Shown here one piece after another: positions 1-4,944 of a stretch of 5,472 nt of DNA. Source of the stretch: Clostridia bacterium (GTDB lineage: Bacteria > Bacillota_E > RBS10-35 > JAJYVN01); NCBI GenBank assembly GCA_027335545.1, contig DAHWHV010000553.1:1-5472 (forward strand), written 5' to 3'. How positions within the stretch are numbered: the first letter of the stretch is position 1; every line of letters starts with the position of its first letter. A program made the position numbers and the translations under genes. The notes below the pieces were generated by a model. It was not told where the DNA came from. It saw only the letters and a program-made list of their open reading frames with translations, and made no database searches.

Positions 1-1643
1 CCCCCGTGGGGGATGCGCCCCTCGAACCGGAGGCCGGCTTGCCGGCCCCCGCGGCGCTCCCGGCGGCCTCGGCCGTGCCGGCGGCGGGGGCCGCCCCGGC
101 AGAGGCCGCCGCCGCCAGCGACCCTGGGGATGGGGAGGCCCTGCCCGACCTGATCGGGAGCCGCAGCGTGGGGGCCGCGGCGCCGGCCGGGATGCTGGGG
201 CCGTCCCACCCCCTGCCGCCGCTGGATCTGCTGCGCCGCACCGGCCGTCCGCGGGTGCCCCGTGGCCGCGACGGCATGGCGCGCGGCGCGCAGCTGGAGG
301 AGGCGCTGCGTAGCTTCGGCGTCACTGCGCGCGTGGCCGAGGTGACCCAGGGACCCGCGATCACCCGCTTCGAGGTGCAGCCGGGTCCTGGGGTCAAGGT
401 GGCCCGCATCTCCGCCCTGGCCGACGATCTGGCCCTGGCCCTCTGCGCGACGGATGTGCGCATCGTGGCCCCGATCCCGGGCAAGGCGGCCGTGGGCATC
501 GAGGTGCCGAACACCGATGTCTCTCCCGTCTATCTGCGCGATGTGATGGAGACCCAGGAATTCCAGACGGCGGCCTCTCCGCTGACCGTCTGCCTGGGAC
601 AGGACATCGCCGGCAAGCCGGTGGTGGCCAGCCTCGAGAAGCTCCTGCACGTCCTGGTAGCGGGGGCGACCGGATCGGGCAAGAGCATCACCATCAACGC
701 CATGCTGATGAGCCTGCTGTACCGCTCGCGCCCCGAGCAGGTCCGCCTGGTGCTCATCGACCCCAAGATGGTAGAGCTCTCCGGATACAACGGCATCCCT
801 CACCTGCTGGCGCCCGTGGTCATCGACCCCAAGAAGGCGGCGGCCACCCTGCGCGTCGTGGTCAAGGAGATGGAGCGGCGCTACGGACTGTTCACCCAGG
901 CCGGCGTGCGCAACATCTCCGGCTACAACGCCGTCGTCACCGCGCGCGGCGAGGCCGGACTGCCCTTCGTGGTCGTGGTCATCGACGAGTTGGCGGACCT
1001 GATGCTCGTGGCGCGCAGCGATGTGGAGGACTCCATCCAGCGGCTCACCCAGATGGCGCGCGCCGCCGGCATGCACCTGCTCGTCGCGACCCAGCGCCCC
1101 TCCGTGGACGTCATCACCGGGGTGATCAAGGCCAACATCCCCACCCGCATCGCGCTGGCCGTGTCCTCGCAAATCGATTCCCGCACGATCCTCGACGTGG
1201 GTGGGGCAGAGAAGCTCGTCGGGCGCGGCGACATGCTCTTCCGCCCCATGGGGGCCAGCAAGCTGATCCGCGCCCAGGGGGCCTTCATCGCCGACGGCGA
1301 GGTGGAGTCGGTCCTCAAATTCCTGCGGGAGGCCGGCAAGCCCGAATACGACGCGGCGATTATGGAGGCCGAGGACGACGGGGAGGGAGGTGGCGGCGAA
1401 GGCGCCTCAGAGGGCGACTCCCTGTTCGTCGACGCCCTGCAGGTGGTCGTCGAGAGCGGACAGGCTTCGGTGAGCAATCTCCAGCGGCGCTTGCGGGTCG
1501 GCTTCACGCGCGCGGGCCGTCTCATCGACATGATGGAGCAACGCGGCTTCGTTGGGGCGCACCAGGGGAGCAAGTCCCGCGAGGTGCTGCTCACCGCCGA
1601 CCAGTTCCGCCGCCTGTACGGCGACCGCCCGGGCCCGGGCTGA
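1..1643 (+). CDS. ftsK/spoIIIE: DNA translocase FtsK/SpoIIIE family, 5'-truncated by window edge
   Basis: This is a membrane-anchored, ATP-driven double-stranded DNA pump that moves chromosome ends through a closing septum; in sporulating bacteria the SpoIIIE form fills the forespore. The frame is open from the first base, and the membrane anchor of about 170 residues is missing, so the gene starts upstream. Numbering from the GTG at base 6: an Ala/Pro-rich linker runs to about 70. The motor alpha domain spans about 95-200, with an SFGVTARV...QGPAITRFEV block. The RecA-like beta domain has Walker A GATGSGKS at 220-227, Walker B VVVVIDE at 322-328, ATQRP at 361-365 and GRGDML at 406-411. An acidic Gly-rich linker (about 455-470) leads to the winged-helix gamma domain (about 471-530, with LQRRLRVGFTRAGRLIDMME), which reads polarity sequences on DNA. 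All catalytic motifs are intact. FtsK and SpoIIIE cannot be told apart without the N-terminus and the rest of the genome. Confidence 0.97.
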   Translation, partial: PVGDAPLEPEAGLPAPAALPAASAVPAAGAAPAEAAAASDPGDGEALPDLIGSRSVGAAAPAGMLGPSHPLPPLDLLRRTGRPRVPRGRDGMARGAQLEEALRSFGVTARVAEVTQGPAITRFEVQPGPGVKVARISALADDLALALCATDVRIVAPIPGKAAVGIEVPNTDVSPVYLRDVMETQEFQTAASPLTVCLGQDIAGKPVVASLEKLLHVLVAGATGSGKSITINAMLMSLLYRSRPEQVRLVLIDPKMVELSGYNGIPHLLAPVVIDPKKAAATLRVVVKEMERRYGLFTQAGVRNISGYNAVVTARGEAGLPFVVVVIDELADLMLVARSDVEDSIQRLTQMARAAGMHLLVATQRPSVDVITGVIKANIPTRIALAVSSQIDSRTILDVGGAEKLVGRGDMLFRPMGASKLIRAQGAFIADGEVESVLKFLREAGKPEYDAAIMEAEDDGEGGGGEGASEGDSLFVDALQVVVESGQASVSNLQRRLRVGFTRAGRLIDMMEQRGFVGAHQGSKSREVLLTADQFRRLYGDRPGPG

Positions 1644-1654
1644 CGCCCCGGGCG
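1626..1654 (+). terminator. GC-rich hairpin overlapping the translocase stop codon
   Basis: The arms CGCCCGGG (1626-1633) and CCCGGGCG (1647-1654) are perfect 8-base complements around a 13-base loop that contains the TGA stop at 1641-1643. There is no T-run after it, and in DNA this GC-rich such stems arise by chance. It could be a weak or U-tract-less terminator, or nothing. Confidence 0.25.
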
Positions 1655-1931
1655 CCCCCGCGGTGCATGCGGCGCGGCACAGTGGGCATGCTCCTCTGCA
1701 CGGAAGTCTGGGGGCGTCGACGCGAGTCCCGTGAAACCAGGGGGCGGCGGGGACGACAGCCGGGTCGGCGGCCGCCGGCTCGCGCCTTCGCCGCCTGGGG
1801 TGTGGGGTGAGAGCACGGGGATGCCACGACACACCTTCGGCTCCTCGGCCGCCTTCGGGCCCGAGCGCCGGGTCGGCGGCGCCTCACGCATGCCCATCTC
1901 CCCGGAGTCGCCAGGGGCGGGAGGAAACTCG
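1644..1931. other. Intergenic stretch, no recognised gene or RNA
   Basis: These 288 bases separate the translocase from the next gene on the same strand. I looked for tRNA, riboswitch consensus cores (cobalamin, TPP, SAM, c-di-GMP, c-di-AMP) and RNase P/tmRNA signatures and found none. The frame of the downstream gene stays open through it, back to a GTG at 1731, with other possible starts at ATG 1821 and ATG 1890. Part of it could therefore be coding, but none of these starts has as good a ribosome binding site as GTG 1932. It holds GC palindromes such as GGCGGCCGCC at 1767-1776. I see no clear promoter. Confidence 0.5.
1919..1925 (+). promoter_or_regulatory. Shine-Dalgarno that decides the start of the low-complexity protein
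   Basis: GGGAGGA at 1919-1925 lies 6 bases before GTG 1932, which is ideal spacing. The upstream in-frame starts are poorer: GTG 1731 has no purine-rich site, ATG 1821 has only GGGGTGA about 10 bases before it, and ATG 1890 has none. This is the basis for calling the gene from 1932. Confidence 0.6.
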
Positions 1932-2795
1932 GTGGGGACGGGCACACAGGGTCAGGGTTCGGGCGGGGACTCCCTCCTGCAGGGACTCGCGCAACTGCTC
2001 CAGGGCGGCGGGGGCCAGGCGCAGCAGGGCCAGCAGGCGCAGCAGGGCCAACCCCCGGCGGCGCCGGGGGCGGGCGCCGGGGGGACGGAGCCGCAGATCC
2101 TGGATCTGCTGCGCCAACTGCTACAACGTGGCTCCAACTCGCCCCAGCAGGCCGCGGCCCCGGAGCCGAGCTTCGCTCCGCCGGCCCAGGCCGCTGGGTC
2201 GCCGGGCGGGGGGCAGGCGGCCGACGGGCAGGCGGGAGGCGGGGGGCAGGCGGCCGGCGGGCAGGAGATCACCCCGCAACTGGTGCAACTGGTCCTGCAA
2301 CACCTGCAGCAGGGGGCCCAGGCCAGCCAGTCCGGCGGCCAGGCGTCGACCGCCACCCCGCCGAGCTCCCCGTCGGGGGGCGGCGGCGCAGGCCAGGCAC
2401 CCCCTTCTCCAGGGGGCGGCGCGCCCACGATCCCCGCCGCGCAAGTCCTCCAACTGGCCATGCAGGGGATGGGCGGGTCCGGTGGGATGGGCGGGTCCGG
2501 GGGTGGCGCGCCCGGCTTCGCCGGCATGACCCCGGGCAAGGGCCAGCTGTCCCAGATGGAGATGCAGCTATCCCAGGAGTTGGCCGCCAACCTGAAAAAG
2601 CTCAAGACCATCCTCGGGGAGACCCAGGACCTCGCCCAGCGGATCGAGGCCGTCCTCGGTCAGGAGCACGGCCAATCGGGCGGTTCAAGTCCAGGGAGCG
2701 GGTCGAAATCGGGGGGCGGGTCCGGGGGGATGGCGAAGAAGGCGAAGGGCCTGCTGGGCGGCGGTCCAGGGGGCCAGGGAGGCAGTGGTCAGTAG
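1932..2795 (+). CDS. Unrecognised Gln/Gly/Ala/Pro-rich protein with four copies of a 14-residue amphipathic motif
   Basis: I do not recognise this 287-residue protein. From GTG 1932 it alternates low-complexity Q/G/A/P/S linkers with four short amphipathic segments: DSLLQGLAQLLQGG (13-26), PQILDLLRQLLQRG (54-67), PQLVQLVLQHLQQG (115-128) and AQVLQLAMQGMGGS (170-183). They share roughly [P/A]Q[I/L/V][L/V]xL[L/V/A]xQx[L/M]. Residues 203-246 form a longer helix rich in Leu, Gln and Lys with heptad-like spacing, followed by a Gly/Ser-rich tail with AKKAKGLL (268-275). There is no signal peptide or membrane span, so a cytosolic protein is likely. The GC-rich third codon positions and strong SD support a real gene; the reverse-strand reading is an implausible Cys/Trp/Pro-rich product. 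Starts at 1821 (325 codons) or 1731 (354 residues) remain possible. It sits alone between the translocase gene and a convergent gene. A scaffold, spore-layer or condensate-forming role is only a guess from its architecture. Confidence 0.72.
   Translation: MGTGTQGQGSGGDSLLQGLAQLLQGGGGQAQQGQQAQQGQPPAAPGAGAGGTEPQILDLLRQLLQRGSNSPQQAAAPEPSFAPPAQAAGSPGGGQAADGQAGGGGQAAGGQEITPQLVQLVLQHLQQGAQASQSGGQASTATPPSSPSGGGGAGQAPPSPGGGAPTIPAAQVLQLAMQGMGGSGGMGGSGGGAPGFAGMTPGKGQLSQMEMQLSQELAANLKKLKTILGETQDLAQRIEAVLGQEHGQSGGSSPGSGSKSGGGSGGMAKKAKGLLGGGPGGQGGSGQ
2016..2051 (+). repeat. Two tandem 18-base units inside the low-complexity gene
   Basis: Unit CAGGCGCAGCAGGGCCAG at 2016-2033 is repeated at 2034-2051 with only the last base changed. 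It encodes QAQQGQ twice, in frame, just after the first amphipathic motif. It probably arose by slippage or duplication. Confidence 0.9.
2207..2265 (+). repeat. Two 26-base direct repeats, 33-base period, in the low-complexity gene
   Basis: The 26 bases at 2207-2232 recur at 2240-2265 with one difference (A at 2223, G at 2256). The 33-base period equals 11 codons, so the frame is kept; both copies encode a GGGQAA(D/G)GQ-type linker. Confidence 0.85.
2466..2500 (+). repeat. Two 17-base direct repeats, 18-base period, in the low-complexity gene
   Basis: GGGATGGGCGGGTCCGG at 2466-2482 is repeated exactly at 2484-2500. The 6-codon period keeps the frame and gives GMGGSG twice, right after the fourth amphipathic motif. 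Confidence 0.9.
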
Positions 2796-2857
2796 GGCGA
2801 CCCCAGTGTGCCCGCCGGCCTCTGGCCGCACGAGGGCTGCGATCCCCCACACCGACG

Positions 2858-2906
2858 GGGTCGGCCGGCGAAGCCCCTGCAGGGGTGGAGCCCCGCCGGC
2901 CAGCCC
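2858..2906. terminator. Probable bidirectional hairpin terminator between convergent genes
   Basis: GGCCGGCG at 2863-2870 pairs perfectly with CGCCGGCC at 2894-2901. The stem extends outward past one C/A mismatch through one G-U and three G-C pairs (2858-2861 with 2903-2906). The loop holds its own palindrome, CCCCTGCAGGGG (2874-2885). It lies in the 137-base gap between two genes that converge on it, where a shared terminator is expected. Neither strand has a U-tract, so the call rests on position and stem length. Confidence 0.5.
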
Positions 2907-2932
2907 AAGCCCGCGCCAGCCCGGCCCGCGCG

Positions 2933-3775
2933 TCAGAGCGCGACCCGGCGGGCATACGCCTCCTGCAGGCGGTTGGTCAGCGGCCCGCGGGCCCCGTTGC
3001 CGACGGCGCGCCCGTCGATCGCACGGATGGGCAGGATCTCCGAGTTCGTCCCCGTCACGAACACTTCCTCCGCGGCGTAGAGGCGGCTGACCAGGAACGA
3101 CTCCTCGCGCGCGGGGAGGCCCTCCGTCGCGCACAGCTCAAGCACAACCTGGCGCGTGATCCCGGCGAGGATGTGCCCACCCTCGGGATGCGTCCGGACC
3201 ACCCCGTCCAGGACCGCGAAGACGTTCGTCGCCGACCCCTCGGTCACGACCCCGTCGCGGACGTAGATGGCCTCCTGGGCTCCGACGTCCAGGGCGGATT
3301 GCTTGGCTAGGGTGTTGAGCAGCAGGCCGACCGACTTGACGTGGCACATGTGCCAGCGCCGGTCCGGTACGGTGACGGCCAGCGCCCCGCCCTCCACGTG
3401 GGCCAACTCCGGGCGCGGCACCGGCCGCGCGGCGGCGAAGACGGTGGGGCGAATCCCCGTGGGCAACGCGTGCGAGCGGGGCCCGGCGAAGCCGCGGGTA
3501 ATCTGGATGTAGACGCTGGACTCCCGCAGACCACTGGCTTCGAAGACCCCGGTGATGGCCCGCCGAAGTTCGGCGACGTCGGGCAGGGGGATGCGGATTT
3601 CCGCGGCGCTGCTCTCCAGGCGCTGCAGGTGGGCATCGAGTTCGAAGAGACGCCCGTCGTAGGCGCGTACCACCTCATAGATGCCATCCGCAAACAGCAT
3701 GCCCCGATCCTCGAAGGGAATCAGGGCCTGCTCATAGGGCACAAAGGAACCGTTCAAATACACCGTCTCCGACAA
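2933..3775 (-). CDS. dat: D-amino acid aminotransferase (class IV PLP enzyme)
   Basis: This is a cytosolic PLP enzyme that interconverts D-Ala and 2-oxoglutarate with pyruvate and D-Glu, supplying peptidoglycan precursors. It has 280 residues from TTG 3775, a normal family length. It closely follows the Bacillus enzyme pattern: NG near the N-terminus, EDRGMLFADGIYEV (22-35), phosphate-binding R52, catalytic K147 in HVKS, E179 for the PLP nitrogen in VTEGSATN, ILAGITR (202-208) and VTGTNSE (240-246). GPRSH (98-102) supplies the Arg/His pair (R100, H102) that binds the substrate carboxylate in D-amino acid aminotransferases, which favours this over a branched-chain aminotransferase. TTG 3775 is preferred because AAGGGAGG precedes it by 7 bases and the good promoter lies downstream of the earlier ATG at 3925. 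It is convergent with the low-complexity gene and divergent from spmA. Activity on L-branched-chain substrates cannot be excluded. Confidence 0.92.
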   Translation of the reverse strand: MSETVYLNGSFVPYEQALIPFEDRGMLFADGIYEVVRAYDGRLFELDAHLQRLESSAAEIRIPLPDVAELRRAITGVFEASGLRESSVYIQITRGFAGPRSHALPTGIRPTVFAAARPVPRPELAHVEGGALAVTVPDRRWHMCHVKSVGLLLNTLAKQSALDVGAQEAIYVRDGVVTEGSATNVFAVLDGVVRTHPEGGHILAGITRQVVLELCATEGLPAREESFLVSRLYAAEEVFVTGTNSEILPIRAIDGRAVGNGARGPLTNRLQEAYARRVAL

Positions 3776-3782
3776 GCCGGCG

Positions 3783-3790
3783 CCTCCCTT
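3783..3790 (-). promoter_or_regulatory. Shine-Dalgarno that fixes a TTG start for dat
   Basis: Read on the minus strand, AAGGGAGG is followed by 7 bases and then TTG (3775-3773). The encoded N-terminus MSETVYLNG has the usual form for the family, so this rare start codon is well supported. Confidence 0.8.
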
Positions 3791-3869
3791 GCCAGCGGAC
3801 GCCTCCGGCGGTTGCCTGCGGCGCCTCGCCCACCCGACCGCCTCCGGGTCCCGTCGACACACGTCCGCA

Positions 3870-3899
3870 ATTATCGCAGAGGGCTCGGAAAGCTGGCAA
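3870..3899 (-). promoter_or_regulatory. Sigma-A-type promoter for dat
   Basis: On the minus strand TTGCCA (3899-3894, 5 of 6 matches to TTGACA) is followed by an 18-base spacer and GATAAT (3875-3870, 5 of 6 matches to TATAAT). It lies in one of the few AT-richer patches of the window. The predicted transcript start near 3863 gives a leader of about 88 bases before the TTG start at 3775. Confidence 0.65.
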
Positions 3900-4204
3900 T
3901 ATGCAAAACCCGGCCCGGCGGGCACCCCTCCCCAGCCTACGCCGCCGGTCGCCCCGCAGCCACCGCCCGGCCAGGCATGGACCGGTCCGGAGGGGCATAT
4001 GGGTCAGCGCGGGCGGCCCTGACGGGTCGCCAGCCCGGCCTCGGCCGCACCGCCCGGGGCCGGGCGCGTCCGCCCCGGCGAACCTGGGGTGTTCCCTACC
4101 TCGCCCGAGAGCCGGGGCGCCGCCCACCGCCCGTCCCTGCTCCGCGCTCAGCGCCAAGCGCAGGCCCAGCGGTCCCCACGCCCACCGAGAGGGGAGATCC
4201 ACCG
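3900..4204. other. Divergent intergenic region upstream of the spmA leader
   Basis: About 300 very GC-rich bases lie between the dat promoter and the small ORF ahead of spmA. Long open frames cross it, but they are Arg/Pro-rich and fit no family. The spmA promoter should be here; I cannot find a convincing one. GGCATATGGG near 3995 only faintly resembles a sporulation sigma-E -10, with no matching -35. Palindromes present are GGACCGGTCC (3979-3988) and CGCCCGGGGCCGGGCG (4051-4066), the latter with 7-base arms around GG; either could be an operator or chance. Confidence 0.4.
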
Positions 4205-4288
4205 ATGCACCGCCCCGGCAGCGGCGGGGGCGTCCCGGGTGCCGCCGCTCATAAGGGCGGCCGCGGGCCGGCGGGACGGCCGTGCTGA
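4205..4288 (+). CDS. Possible 27-residue leader ORF overlapping the spmA start
   Basis: ATG 4205 opens a 27-codon frame ending at TGA 4286-4288. It is preceded by AGAGGGGAGATC (4188-4199), which has good complementarity to the 3' end of 16S rRNA; AGGGGAG ends 8 bases before the ATG. The product is Gly/Ala/Arg-rich (starts MHRPGSGGGV, ends PAGRPC), with no membrane span and no recognised family. Its last 7 bases overlap the first 7 of spmA in another frame, the classic layout for translational coupling. spmA itself has only a weak GGGA (4273-4276), so ribosomes finishing this ORF may reinitiate at GTG 4282. A conserved peptide, a non-functional leader and a chance ORF are all possible. Confidence 0.42.
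   Translation: MHRPGSGGGVPGAAAHKGGRGPAGRPC
4266..4281 (+). promoter_or_regulatory. Small hairpin immediately before the spmA start codon
   Basis: GGCCG (4266-4270) pairs with CGGCC (4277-4281), placing the weak SD element GGGA in a 6-base loop, and the stem ends directly against GTG 4282. It could limit independent initiation of spmA unless the leader ORF is translated through it. The stem is short and could be chance in this composition. Confidence 0.3.
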
Positions 4289-4887
4289 ACCTCGTCTGGG
4301 TCGGGTTGATCGTCGCCGGCGGCGTGGTGGCCGCGCTGCAGGGGCACGTGCAGGTGGTCACGCCGGCGGCCTTCGACGCCGCGAAGCTGGCCGTCGAAAC
4401 GGTGATCACGCTGACCGGCATCCTCGTCTTCTGGTTGGGCATCGCGCGCGTCGCCGAACGGGCGGGCCTGATGCAGTCGCTCACCGCGGTGCTGCGTCCC
4501 GTCTTCCGGCGGCTGTTCCCGTCCCTGCCCCCCGACAGCCCGGCCATGAGCGCCATCCTGATGAACGTCTCAGCCAACCTCCTGGGTCTGGGCCAGGCCG
4601 CGACCCCCTTCGGGCTCAAGGCGATGCAGGAACTCCAGGCCTGCAACGACCGGCCGGACCTCCAGGAGGCCTCCGACGCCATGGTGACCTTCCTGGTCCT
4701 CAACACGGCGGGCCTGACCCTGATCCCAGCGACCATCATCGCCTATCGGGCGGCCGCCGGGTCCCAGAACCCCACGGAGATCGTCGGGGTGACGCTCGCC
4801 GCCAGCCTTGGCTCCACAGCGCTCGGACTCGTCGCCGACCGCGTGCTGCGCGGCCGCCGACGCCGGCGCCGGCAGGGCCGCCCCTGA
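4282..4887 (+). CDS. spmA: Spore maturation protein SpmA
   Basis: SpmA is a multi-spanning membrane protein of the nucleoside-recognition (Gate) family; with SpmB it is needed for proper dehydration of the spore core and hence heat resistance. It has 201 residues, close to the Bacillus subtilis protein in length and order: hydrophobic N-terminus (about 3-19), a second segment with GILVFWLGIARVAERAGL (46-63), RPVFRRLFPSLPPDSPAM (72-89), NLLGLGQAATPFGLKAM (99-115), then FLVLNTAGLTLIPATIIAYR (137-156) and a last membrane segment (about 168-186). The tail is a run of arginines (190-200), presumably cytoplasmic. GTG 4282 is the only usual start after an in-frame stop at 4252-4254, and MLNLVWVGLIV fits the family N-terminus. 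Position 105 is Gln where I recall Asn in the B. subtilis GNAATP motif. It is followed by spmB after 57 bases, surely one operon. Confidence 0.96.
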   Translation: MLNLVWVGLIVAGGVVAALQGHVQVVTPAAFDAAKLAVETVITLTGILVFWLGIARVAERAGLMQSLTAVLRPVFRRLFPSLPPDSPAMSAILMNVSANLLGLGQAATPFGLKAMQELQACNDRPDLQEASDAMVTFLVLNTAGLTLIPATIIAYRAAAGSQNPTEIVGVTLAASLGSTALGLVADRVLRGRRRRRRQGRP

Positions 4888-4931
4888 GGGTACGGAGGCC
4901 CACGCCGCACGAGGTGGGACCGCGGCCGGGA

Positions 4932-4937
4932 GGGAGG
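4932..4937 (+). promoter_or_regulatory. Shine-Dalgarno that decides the spmB start
   Basis: GGGAGG, within a longer run of G and A, stands 7 bases before GTG 4945. The in-frame ATG at 4960 is too far away to use it, so GTG 4945 is the likelier start. Confidence 0.65.
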
Positions 4938-4944
4938 GGCGGGG

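Noticed and set aside
1680..1800. Possible cobalamin or c-di-AMP riboswitch, suggested by scattered GACAGC and GAGTCCC-like words
   Set aside because: The ordered consensus elements and pairing are absent, and the downstream gene is of unknown function.
1848..1880. Hairpin GCCGCC/GGCGGC around a CGGGCCCG palindrome
   Set aside because: Short GC stems like this are expected by chance at this base composition, and nothing around it suggests a function.
923..1945. Reverse-strand 340-codon frame opposite the translocase end
   Set aside because: It overlaps a certain gene, is Ser/Arg/Pro-rich, and is the usual antisense shadow in GC-rich DNA.
1952..2611. Reverse-strand 219-codon frame opposite the orphan gene
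   Set aside because: Its product is a Cys/Trp/Pro-rich string that mirrors Gln/Gly/Ala codons of the forward gene; it has no SD and no family resemblance.
3871..3903. Forward-strand promoter in the AT-richer patch (TTATCG ... CAATAT)
   Set aside because: Both elements match poorly and the spacing is 20 bases; the reverse-strand promoter explains the patch far better.
3973..4005. Possible sigma-E promoter for spmA around GGCATATGGG
   Set aside because: The -10 agrees only partly with the consensus and no -35 element lies at the right distance; it is also some 280 bases from spmA.
3341..4254. Long forward frames across dat and the divergent intergenic region
   Set aside because: They are antisense to a certain gene or Arg/Pro-rich without motifs. 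Only the final segment from ATG 4205, with its own SD, was kept as a possible leader ORF.
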